Positions 38,301-46,036 of a stretch of DNA of 64,000 nucleotides are shown piece after piece. A program made the position numbers and the translations under genes. The notes under the pieces were generated by a model. It was given only the letters and a program-made list of their open reading frames with translations, made no database searches and was not told the DNA's origin. Numbering within the stretch: position 1 is the stretch's first letter; every line of letters starts with the position of its first letter. Origin of the DNA: CBDIDH01 sp965277595. Its GTDB lineage: Bacteria > Planctomycetota > Planctomycetia > Isosphaerales > Isosphaeraceae. Location: contig CBDIDH010000002.1 of assembly GCA_965277595.1 (NCBI GenBank), positions 3,906,001 through 3,970,000 on the forward strand. The letters are read 5' to 3'.

Positions 38301-41015
38301 TCATTTCGTCTGCGACGTGTATCCCTTGCCGTTGCGGATGAACGTGATCGACGTGCCGCCGGCCAGGCCGTTGTAGTCGCCGTCGAGGAACTGATTGCCA
38401 TTCGACTTGAGGCCGCCGACGGGACCCGCCTTGAGCGTCACCCGATATGTCCCGGCCACCGGGATCGGCTGACTGAGCGTCAGCGTGACCGTCAAGGCGC
38501 CCGGATCATAAACCGCCGAGGCGATCGGGATTCTTGAGCCAAGAGCGCCCGGTGCCTGGGGGCGAACGGAGTAGTTCGTCAGGTCCTCGGCCGATGCCGC
38601 GTCGAGCGCCTGGCTGAACCCGAGCACGACGCCAGTGATCGACGATCCCGTGATCAAGGGCGCGGTCGAGAGCAAGACGGCGGAACCACCCCCGCGCGTC
38701 TGGGTCGTGACCACATTCTGAGACTGGTTTCCCGAGACCACGTTGCCAATCACCGTATTGCTGGGAGCCTGGTTGAGAAAGAGGCCGTACGTGTTGCCCA
38801 GAGCCGCGACGCCCGATGCGTTCGTGCCGATCAGGTTCCCCTCGATGAGGTTGCCTGTCGACGCCGAGGTGAATACCTGAAGGCCGACCTGGCCGTTCGC
38901 CGAGATCAGGTTGCCCGACCCGGGGGTCGTGCCGCCGACCACGTTCCCGGGCGCGGAGTTGATGAAAACGCCATCGAGCCGGTTCCCGAGCGCGGCCTGA
39001 CCGGTTCGATCGGTGCCGATCCGGTTGCCGAGAACGCGGTTCCCCGTCGCCGTCGTCCCGAGAATCTGAAGGCCGGTCCCGCCGTTGCCCGAGATCAGGT
39101 TCAAGCCCGCCGCCGTACCGTTGCCGACGACCGTCCCCGGCGATCCGTTCAGGAAAACACCGCCATAGGCGTTACCAATTGCCTGCGTTCCGATCGCGTT
39201 GGTGCCGATCGTGTTGCCGAGAAGCAGGTTATTCGAGGCCCCCGCCCCCATCGTCCGGATTCCGGTCAGGCCGTTGCCCGAGATCAGGTCATTGACGATC
39301 GAGTTGCCCGGGGCATTATCGAGAAAGACGCCGTCCCCGGTGTTCCCGAGCGCGGCCGATCCGTTGATGTTGGTGCCGATCAGGTTATCGCGGATGATAT
39401 TTCCCGAGGCCGAGGCGCCCGAGGCCACGACCCCCGGACCGCCGTTGCCCGAGATCAGGTTCCGCGCCGGCCCCGGGCCGCCGATGACCGACTGTCCCGC
39501 TCCGTCGAGGAAGACGCCGCCGTTTCGATTAGGCAGGGCGTTCAAACCAGTTGCATCGGTGCCGATCAGGTTCCCGGCGATTGTCGTCTTGCCCGCGGTC
39601 GCGCCCTCAAGGTCGACCCCCACGTTGCCGTTGCCCGAGATGACGTTGTTGAGAATTTGGTTCCCCGTCGCCGCGGCGAGATAGGCCGGGCCGGCGTTGA
39701 TCTGGATTCCATCGTAGGCATTCCCCGCGCTGACGGTACCGGTGGCATCGGTGCCGATCCGGTTCGCCCGCACGATGTTGTTCGACGAGGCCAGGACAAT
39801 ACCCGAGGCCGAGAACTGATCGACCGCCAGTCCGTAAATTGCGCTGGAACCGCCGTAGAAGACCAGGCCATTCACCCCCGCCCCGGCGTTCGAGCCGTCA
39901 ATCGTGACAACAGGCGTTCCGGCGTAACCGGGCTCGGTCCGGCCGTCGATGATCGTCGCGTCGGTCAAGGCGGGCAGGGGAGACGTCGGCGCGATGACGT
40001 GCGGCGAGCTTCCCGGAATATCAAAGCTGATCGTGTTCGGACCGGGCAGGCCGTTCGCGGAGAGAATGGCCTGGCGGAGCGAGCCGAAGCCCGAATTGTT
40101 GGTGTTCGTGACGATCAGGGCGTTCACCGGCGCGATCGTGATCGTCGCCGTGCTCTGCGCGCCGAGCGTCGCCCCCTCGCCCGGCGGGCTATCGATCAGA
40201 CCGGCGGTCGTCGGGTTCGAAAGGATCAGGCCGATCGTTTTGGGACCGCCGAGAAGGAAGTCGGGCGTGATCGTCACGGGGAAGGTCAGCGAGGTCACGC
40301 CGTAGCTGAAATTGAGCGTCCCCGAGGTCGGCGTGTAATCGACGCCCGGCACGGCCGAACCGCCGGATGTCGCGTAGTTCACCGAGACGCCCGAGGCCGT
40401 GCCGCCGGTTCGCGTCACGGTAACATCGACCGTGCCGCCGAGCGTCGAAACGGGGTAATCGGCCATCGAGAACTGCAAGGTCCCCGGCGCGGCGGCGTCA
40501 TTGATGGTCTCGGTCGCCGCGACGCTCGTTGCGTTATCGGGCGGGAAAAGCGAGGCGTTGGCCGAGGGGTTCGTAAGCGTGATCACAACCTCATGCGGGC
40601 CGCCGTCCTGTGTGCCGCCGAGGACCGTCAAGGGGAGGCTTTGCGTGAACGGACCATCGAGGCCAAAGGTGAGCTGTCCGGTCGCCGGATAGCCGAGGCT
40701 GTAGTCAACTCCCGCCGTGGCGTTGACCGGGGAAATCGCGTAATCCACGGTGACGACGCTTTCTCCGGTCGGCGTGTTGACCTGAACGGTGAAGGCGTCG
40801 GGAATGGGCGTCGAGCCGGAGATCGGCCGGGTGACCGCGCCTGGATTGGCGGTCACCGTGATCGCGTTCAGTCCGGTCGGCCCCGCCAACAGGAGTCGGG
40901 TCTCGACAGCCTCCCAGAGCCAGGTCGAATGCCTGCGACGGAGCGCCCGGCGGTCGCGCCGATGGTCCGTTCGGGAGGTCTCGACGTCTGGCCTTGGCCG
41001 TGGGCGGGTCGTCAT
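38301..41015 (-). CDS. Large secreted Calx-beta and parallel beta-helix protein
   Basis: A 904-residue protein. The ATG at 41015 is preceded by GGAAGG; a TTG 24 bases upstream is an alternative. The N-terminus is Arg-rich and ends in WEAVETRLLLAG, the planctomycete extracellular motif. Two or three Calx-beta domains follow (about 50-290: SVVTVDYAISPVNATAGVDY, VSVNYATSGGSAVPGVDYTP, TSGTLNFSYGV). A long parallel beta-helix of right-handed repeats fills about 300-780 (repeated NxISGNGxxG and NxIGTxxxG units). The last 100 residues form another beta domain (LTLSQPIPVAGTYRVTLKAG). It is probably an adhesin or surface protein. The internal repeats are strong. Confidence 0.85.
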   Translation of the reverse strand: MTTRPRPRPDVETSRTDHRRDRRALRRRHSTWLWEAVETRLLLAGPTGLNAITVTANPGAVTRPISGSTPIPDAFTVQVNTPTGESVVTVDYAISPVNATAGVDYSLGYPATGQLTFGLDGPFTQSLPLTVLGGTQDGGPHEVVITLTNPSANASLFPPDNATSVAATETINDAAAPGTLQFSMADYPVSTLGGTVDVTVTRTGGTASGVSVNYATSGGSAVPGVDYTPTSGTLNFSYGVTSLTFPVTITPDFLLGGPKTIGLILSNPTTAGLIDSPPGEGATLGAQSTATITIAPVNALIVTNTNNSGFGSLRQAILSANGLPGPNTISFDIPGSSPHVIAPTSPLPALTDATIIDGRTEPGYAGTPVVTIDGSNAGAGVNGLVFYGGSSAIYGLAVDQFSASGIVLASSNNIVRANRIGTDATGTVSAGNAYDGIQINAGPAYLAAATGNQILNNVISGNGNVGVDLEGATAGKTTIAGNLIGTDATGLNALPNRNGGVFLDGAGQSVIGGPGPARNLISGNGGPGVVASGASASGNIIRDNLIGTNINGSAALGNTGDGVFLDNAPGNSIVNDLISGNGLTGIRTMGAGASNNLLLGNTIGTNAIGTQAIGNAYGGVFLNGSPGTVVGNGTAAGLNLISGNGGTGLQILGTTATGNRVLGNRIGTDRTGQAALGNRLDGVFINSAPGNVVGGTTPGSGNLISANGQVGLQVFTSASTGNLIEGNLIGTNASGVAALGNTYGLFLNQAPSNTVIGNVVSGNQSQNVVTTQTRGGGSAVLLSTAPLITGSSITGVVLGFSQALDAASAEDLTNYSVRPQAPGALGSRIPIASAVYDPGALTVTLTLSQPIPVAGTYRVTLKAGPVGGLKSNGNQFLDGDYNGLAGGTSITFIRNGKGYTSQTK

Positions 41016-41182
41016 CGTGGGCCTTCCGTGATCGTTCAAAGGGCAGGCGGCGGGGTTCGACCCCTGTTCGAAATTCGCGGGACCGCCAACCTCGTCTCAG
41101 TCCAGAGATTCGAACGCGGCGGCGGGTTTCTTTGCTTTTTCTCTTGATCGTGGACTAGCCTTGTGCGCATGACTGGTGCGTC

Positions 41183-41851
41183 GTGACAAACCGGAATCGG
41201 CGAACGCGGACGACCGGCGTTTCCGCCAAGACCCCCCGCGTCGTTGAGGCCCCGATGCAACCGATCGTGACGGATCTGCCGGGAGCCGCGGAGGCCGGTC
41301 GATCGGCCGTCGCCGACACCGCCCGGCTTCAGACCTGCTTCAACATCCTCGCCCGGGTTGAGGAACAGCTTCGCTTCGCCGACTCGAAAGCCGCGTTTCT
41401 GGCGACGCTTCACGCCTTTTTGATCGGCCCGCTCGCGGGTAACGCCGTGGGCATCCGGTCGGTCGTCGCCACCTGGGACCCGGCCGCTCATTTTTTGCTC
41501 GGCCTGGCGGCGGGTTCGTATTCGGTGATGTTCCTGGTGACGATGGGCATCGTCGCCTCGGCCGTTCTGCCTCGAACGAACCGAACGAGACGCCCCGCCA
41601 GCAAGGCTTTTTTCGGGCGGATTGCCCAAGAATACGGCCACGATCCCCAGCGCTATGTTGACGAGCTGGCCTCGCTCAACGGCCGCGACTGGCTCGACGA
41701 GATCGGCCTCTACATCGTCGACGCCTCAACCATCGCCGCGATCAAGCACCGCCTCGTCCGCCGCGCCACGCAGGCGACGATTCCCACGGTTGCCCTTTGG
41801 GTCCTTCTCGTCCTCGTCCTCGTCTGCGCCGGGCACGTTGGCGGGCGTTGA
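41183..41851 (+). CDS. Pycsar effector-like (DUF5706/PycTM) membrane protein
   Basis: A 222-residue protein with a GTG start (ATG at 41255 is an alternative). Residues 50-65 hold the RVEEQLRFADSKAAFLATL motif (x-D-x-K-A), then a first membrane segment (HAFLIGPLAGNAVG), a second (HFLLGLAAGSYSVMFLVTMG), a soluble part (YVDELASLNGRDWLDEIGLY, IVDASTIAAIKHRLVRRA) and a third membrane segment at the C-terminus (TIPTVALWVLLVLVLVC). This layout matches the DUF5706/PycTM family, whose members damage the membrane after binding a cyclic pyrimidine nucleotide. The family match is by eye. No cyclase gene is adjacent. Confidence 0.6.
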   Translation: MTNRNRRTRTTGVSAKTPRVVEAPMQPIVTDLPGAAEAGRSAVADTARLQTCFNILARVEEQLRFADSKAAFLATLHAFLIGPLAGNAVGIRSVVATWDPAAHFLLGLAAGSYSVMFLVTMGIVASAVLPRTNRTRRPASKAFFGRIAQEYGHDPQRYVDELASLNGRDWLDEIGLYIVDASTIAAIKHRLVRRATQATIPTVALWVLLVLVLVCAGHVGGR

Positions 41852-41862
41852 CCCTGGAAGAA

Positions 41863-41950
41863 GGACCGATGACCGATGACCTATGACCAAGGACCGATCC
41901 GCGTTGTCCGGTCTTCACCCTCGGTCATTGGTCATTGGTCCTCGGTCATT
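41863..41950. repeat. Heptad hairpin repeat C
   Basis: Left arm: GACCGAT, GACCGAT, GACCTAT, GACCAAG, GACCGAT units. Right arm: TCGGTCATTGGTCATTGGTC and CTCGGTCATT. It fills the gap between two convergent genes and probably ends both transcripts. Confidence 0.85.
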
Positions 41951-41955
41951 ATTCC

Positions 41956-42954
41956 TCAGGCTTCGGCCAGTCTCACGAAACCGTCGGGGTCAAGGCTGCC
42001 GCGGAAGCCGGTGTCTTGCCAGTGCTCGGGCGCGGAGGCAATCAGGGCCTCAAGGCGGCCGACGGTTTTGGGGGGAAGGATCTCGCCGCCGGAATCGCCG
42101 ATGACGCGGATCGCGACGCCGGGAACGGGATGGCCGACCGTGCCGTCTTTCTGGCCAATCTGATGGACGTCGCCGAGGTGAATATCGGCCGCGGAGGCGG
42201 TCAAGAGTCCGAGCGTCGGATGCTCCCAGCGCGGTAAGGTCGGGTCAATCGTATCGAGTCCAGGGCCGGGCCGATCGCGGAGGGCGTAAGCGTGAACCAT
42301 CGTCTCCAGCATGGCCTGTCGAAGCGCGAAGACGGTCACCGGCGTCGGCACGGGAGAACCGAAGACGACGTTGATCGTGCGCCGGAAGCCGACCGGCCAT
42401 TTATAAAAAAATCGGCCGCCGGAGCGTGTGAAGATGCTTCCCCAGAGGTTATCCATCGCCACGGGAATCACGGCGATATCGTCACGCCCTTGAAGAATGA
42501 CCTCGATCCCCCGATAAAAAGGGCCAAGCAGGCCGTTTCGCGAGATCTGGCCTTCGGGAAAGATCCCCAGGCAATCGCCCCGCTTCAGCGCGGCCCGACC
42601 TTCGGTGATCGCCGCTCGAATGGCTCTCGGGCCGGAAAAGGGGGTCGGGATCATCCCCGATCGAAGCGCGAGGGGGCGCAGAATGGGCTTGTTGATGAAG
42701 TCGGCGTTGACCATCGCCTTGCCTCGCCTCGGCGTGATCGCGGCGAGGATGAAACCGTCAAGCCACGACTGATGGTTCGCCGCCAGCAAGGCCGGTCCGG
42801 TCTTCGGAACATGCTCTCCGCCCCGAACGCGGAAGGAATAGCGGAAAGCCAGGATAACCCTGAGCAACCCCTGCACAAAGACCGGCAAGAATGCATACAA
42901 GGCCGCCAGAACCAGTACAATCGCCACGATCCAGAGAATTGCCGAGACGTTCAA
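41956..42954 (-). CDS. PlsC-type acyltransferase with a leftover AMP-ligase tail
   Basis: A 332-residue protein. I chose the TTG at 42954 (MNVSAILWIVAIV) because CGGAGCG precedes it and the upstream frame is only an out-of-phase reading of the phosphoesterase. A membrane helix lies at 3-25. The glycerolipid acyltransferase motifs are ALLAANHQSWLDGFIL (NHxxxxD) and GIFPEGQISR. From about 240 the C-terminus (DGTVGHPVPGVAIRVIGD, TGFRGSLDPDGFVRLAE) looks like the end of an acyl-CoA/AMP ligase, with no ligase core. It transfers acyl chains to a lipid, probably at the inner membrane. Confidence 0.8.
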   Translation of the reverse strand: MNVSAILWIVAIVLVLAALYAFLPVFVQGLLRVILAFRYSFRVRGGEHVPKTGPALLAANHQSWLDGFILAAITPRRGKAMVNADFINKPILRPLALRSGMIPTPFSGPRAIRAAITEGRAALKRGDCLGIFPEGQISRNGLLGPFYRGIEVILQGRDDIAVIPVAMDNLWGSIFTRSGGRFFYKWPVGFRRTINVVFGSPVPTPVTVFALRQAMLETMVHAYALRDRPGPGLDTIDPTLPRWEHPTLGLLTASAADIHLGDVHQIGQKDGTVGHPVPGVAIRVIGDSGGEILPPKTVGRLEALIASAPEHWQDTGFRGSLDPDGFVRLAEA

Positions 42955-42988
42955 GGGGGATCGCTCCGTTTGTGTCCAGACCTTGAAA

Positions 42989-43744
42989 TCAACGCGGAGT
43001 CGGTCCCGCCGCCGTCGTCGGGTCGTCGCTGGGAGTTTCGTCGATCGGCGGATCGGGAAGCCGGCCAAACCGCAGGCTGTGGACGAGAAGGCGCTTGGCC
43101 CGATCGGGCAAGGACGACGACTCAACCTGCGCCACGGTCTCTTCGACCGGATAATCGATGCGCTTGAGTTCGACCTTGTTGTTTTCAATGATCGCGTAAG
43201 CGGCTCTTGGGTCGCCGTCGCGTGGCTGGCCGACACTGCCGGGGTTCAGGACGAGCACGCCGTCAACCGTCATGTTGAACTGCATGTGCGAATGGCCAAC
43301 GCAAACGACGTCGGCCTCGACGTTGACGAGGCGCTTGGACCAGACGTCGTGGTCCTTCAAAAGATACTCATCGAGCGGGTCGCGCGGGGTGGCGTGAACC
43401 ATCAGAAACCGATGGCCGGCAAGCGTGGCCCGGCAGGTCAGCGGCAGTTGGAGCAGGTAGCGTCGCTCGTCCGCGCCCAGAGCGTCCCACATCTTCGGGC
43501 GGGTGACCTTGGTGAGGTAGCGATATCCGCGATCGCCTGTCACGGGAATTCCCTGGGCGACGCCGTGGTCGTGGTTGCCTCGGATCGAGTAGCGGGCGTG
43601 CTCCATCGCCCAGCGAACACAAGGGGCGGGGTCGGGACCGTAGTCAACCAGGTCGCCAAGGCAGAGGCAGACGTCAAAGTCCTCGCGGATCGCGGCAAGC
43701 GCCGGCCAGTTCGCATGGATGTCGGAAACGACAAGAATTCTCAT
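42989..43744 (-). CDS. Calcineurin-like metallophosphoesterase
   Basis: A 251-residue protein whose metal motifs are all visible: VVSDIHANW (DxH), LCLGDLVDYGP (GDxxDxG), IRGNHDHG (GNHD), MVHATPRDP and VGHSHMQ (GHxH). It matches the YfcE/YvnB-like small phosphodiesterases that hydrolyse phosphodiesters, nucleotides or nucleosides. I chose the ATG at 43744 (MRILVVSD). The C-terminus is Pro/Asp-rich. It lies 34 bases upstream of the acyltransferase start on the same strand, so the two may form an operon. Confidence 0.88.
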   Translation of the reverse strand: MRILVVSDIHANWPALAAIREDFDVCLCLGDLVDYGPDPAPCVRWAMEHARYSIRGNHDHGVAQGIPVTGDRGYRYLTKVTRPKMWDALGADERRYLLQLPLTCRATLAGHRFLMVHATPRDPLDEYLLKDHDVWSKRLVNVEADVVCVGHSHMQFNMTVDGVLVLNPGSVGQPRDGDPRAAYAIIENNKVELKRIDYPVEETVAQVESSSLPDRAKRLLVHSLRFGRLPDPPIDETPSDDPTTAAGPTPR

Positions 43745-43832
43745 GCGTGGCCCTTGCACCGACCGACCGGCCCGAGTTCGGAAACGAAAAAACTCTTGAG
43801 GAATTTCGGGACTGTGCCGTTAGATCATGCTT

Positions 43833-43910
43833 AATGGCCGATGATTCATTCTTTCAATTTTCGGTCAATGGTCATCGGCCCTTGGTCATTCATCAACATG
43901 CACCAATGAT
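43833..43910. repeat. Heptad hairpin repeat D
   Basis: Left arm ATGGCCGATGATTCATT and right arm TCGGTCAATGGTCATCGGCC-CTTGGTCATT. Degraded copy, between the asparagine synthetase stop and the phosphoesterase start. Confidence 0.7.
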
Positions 43911-43916
43911 CCTACA

Positions 43917-45842
43917 TCAACGAATCGATCCGTCCATCCAGGTCTCGTGCCAGAGCTGGAACATCAGGAGCGTCCAGAGGGGTTTGCGGTGGTCTCGAAC
44001 GCCGGAGCGGTGCTCGGCAACGAGGCGGGCGACCTCGGCGGGGCGGAAGATTCCCTGTTGGGACAGGCGATCGGGACCGAGAAGGCGATCTAGCCAGGGG
44101 CCGAGCGGGCCGCGAAGCCAGCGCGCGACCGGAATGCCGAACCCCTTCTTGGGCCGACCCAGGACCGACGCCGGGAGCCTACCCGAAGCCGCGCGCTTCA
44201 GCAACCTCTTGGTCCCGCCATGCCCGTATTTATAAGCCGAGGGCAAGGGCTCGACGAAATCCACGAGCCGCGCATCCAGGAAAGGCGCCCGGACCTCAAG
44301 ACCACAGGCCATGCTCGCCCGATCAACCTTCGTCAGGATATCGTCGGGCAAATAGGTCTCCTGATAAAGCGCCAGCGATCGCGTTAACTGGTCCGAATCC
44401 CTGGCCAGGCCGTCCGCTCTGCGGAGGTGTTCGGCCTCGACGTCGAAACCATCGGGCAAAATCGCCAGCAACCGGGCAACCTCGGCCCCTGAGAACGACC
44501 CGAGCCAGCGCTGATGCGCCAGCGGAGTCGGCTCGGCGGCGCCTCGCAAAAATTGCTTGAGCTTGAAGTCAAAGCTGATATTGCCGTGATCGACGGGCAG
44601 GCGCCCGACCGCCGCGCCCGCGAGCGCCCGGGCCGGACCGGGCAGGTGTCGAAAAACCCGAGCGATACCTTCGGCCGCGAACGTCGGATACCCCGCGAGC
44701 AACTCATCCGCGCCGTCGCCGCCGAGAACGACGGTCACTTCCGACCGCGCGAACCGACTTAACAGATGCGTCGGCAAGACCGAGGCATCGCCAAAAGGCT
44801 CGTCGAGCCAGCCGGCGACCTCGGGCAAGAGTTCCATCACGGTCTCGGCCGAGAAGGTTTTTTCATGATGATCCGTGCCGAGGAACCGGGCAACCTCGCG
44901 GGCCTGTCGGCTCTCATCAAAGGTCGGGTCTTCGAACCCGATCGAGAACGTTCGAACATCTTTCGCCGGGCCGATCTCGCAGACGGCCGCGGCCACGCTC
45001 GACGAGTCGATTCCTCCCGAGAGAAAGACGCCGAGCGGCACGTCGGCCCGGCAGTGATCGCCCACCGCGCGGACAAACTCGGTCCAGAACCGACTGGCCG
45101 CGGCCTCGAACGTCGGCACCTGGCGCGTTTCGAGATCGTGCCAGCGGGGCGACCAGTAGCGATGGATGCGAATCTTTCCGTCTTCCCAGATCAAGACGTG
45201 CGCGGGGGGAAGCTTCCGGATTCCCGCCCAGATTGAGTTGGGGGCGGGGACATATTCATAAAAGAGATACCGTGCCAGACCTTCGGGGTCGAGCTGGCGG
45301 GGGATTTCGGGATGTTGTAAGAGGGCCTTCGGCTCGGACCCGAAAACGAGGCCGCCGCTGGATGTCTCGGCATAAAAAAGAGGCTTCTGGCCCATCCGAT
45401 CGCGTGCCAGGACGAGGCGAGAGCGCGGTCGGTCCCAGATCGCCAGGGCAAACATTCCATTCAGCGGCGCGGCGAACCCGCCGGTGCGGTCGTCAAAGGC
45501 CCCGGCGTCTTCATAAAGATGGACGAGCGTCTCGGTGTCGGACGAGGTCCGATAAACGTGTCCTTTGGCAACCAGGCTTTCGCGAAGTCCCGATTCCTGG
45601 TTCTCATTGTAAAGCTCGCCGTTGTAGGTGACCCAGACCGTGCCGTCCTCGTTGCTTAACGGCTGGGCGCCGCCGGCCAGGTCAATGATGGAAAGCCGAC
45701 GATGCCCGAGCGCCGCGGGACCGTCCACGAAAAGGCCGTCGCCATCGGGACCACGATGCGCGAGCGTCGCCGTCATCCGCGCGAGGATCTCTCGATCGGC
45801 CGCGACCTTGCCTCCGTTGACGAATCCGGCGATCCCGCACAT
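43917..45842 (-). CDS. asnB: Glutamine-hydrolysing asparagine synthetase
   Basis: A 641-residue two-domain enzyme making asparagine from aspartate, glutamine and ATP. Cys2 after the start Met (MCGIAGFV) is the glutaminase nucleophile; HRGPDGDG and HRRLSIIDLAGG belong to the same N-terminal domain. The synthetase domain carries the ATP pyrophosphatase loop FLSGGIDSSSV (about 272) and VLGGDGADELLAGYPTF. The length fits the family. Its relatives also serve in surface polysaccharide clusters, but no such genes surround it. A heptad hairpin lies on each side. Confidence 0.93.
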   Translation of the reverse strand: MCGIAGFVNGGKVAADREILARMTATLAHRGPDGDGLFVDGPAALGHRRLSIIDLAGGAQPLSNEDGTVWVTYNGELYNENQESGLRESLVAKGHVYRTSSDTETLVHLYEDAGAFDDRTGGFAAPLNGMFALAIWDRPRSRLVLARDRMGQKPLFYAETSSGGLVFGSEPKALLQHPEIPRQLDPEGLARYLFYEYVPAPNSIWAGIRKLPPAHVLIWEDGKIRIHRYWSPRWHDLETRQVPTFEAAASRFWTEFVRAVGDHCRADVPLGVFLSGGIDSSSVAAAVCEIGPAKDVRTFSIGFEDPTFDESRQAREVARFLGTDHHEKTFSAETVMELLPEVAGWLDEPFGDASVLPTHLLSRFARSEVTVVLGGDGADELLAGYPTFAAEGIARVFRHLPGPARALAGAAVGRLPVDHGNISFDFKLKQFLRGAAEPTPLAHQRWLGSFSGAEVARLLAILPDGFDVEAEHLRRADGLARDSDQLTRSLALYQETYLPDDILTKVDRASMACGLEVRAPFLDARLVDFVEPLPSAYKYGHGGTKRLLKRAASGRLPASVLGRPKKGFGIPVARWLRGPLGPWLDRLLGPDRLSQQGIFRPAEVARLVAEHRSGVRDHRKPLWTLLMFQLWHETWMDGSIR

Positions 45843-45939
45843 GAAGGTGAACCGCCCGATTGGCTAGGGATTGGGGATGGCCCGCGAGGAACGAGGACGA
45901 AACGGAATGACGCGGCAGAGGTTCGTGAAGAGAAGAAAT

Positions 45940-46007
45940 GACCGATGACCAAGGACCAATGGCCGATGAGATTTCTGGATCGTTCATCGGTCCTTGGTCA
46001 TCGGTCC
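45940..46007. repeat. Heptad hairpin repeat E
   Basis: Left arm GACCGAT, GACCAAG, GACCAAT, GGCCGAT; right arm TCATCGGTCCTTGGTCATCG-GTCC. The arms pair over about 24 bases around ATTTCTGGATCGT. Located between the cyclase stop and the asnB start. Confidence 0.85.
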
Positions 46008-46036
46008 TCTCCCGACTGAATCAAAAAGAGACGCCG

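Noticed and set aside
38301..41147. Long plus-strand open frames opposite the large beta-helix gene
   Set aside because: They are mirror images of a repetitive, GC-rich minus-strand gene, with Arg/Gly-rich composition and no family resemblance.
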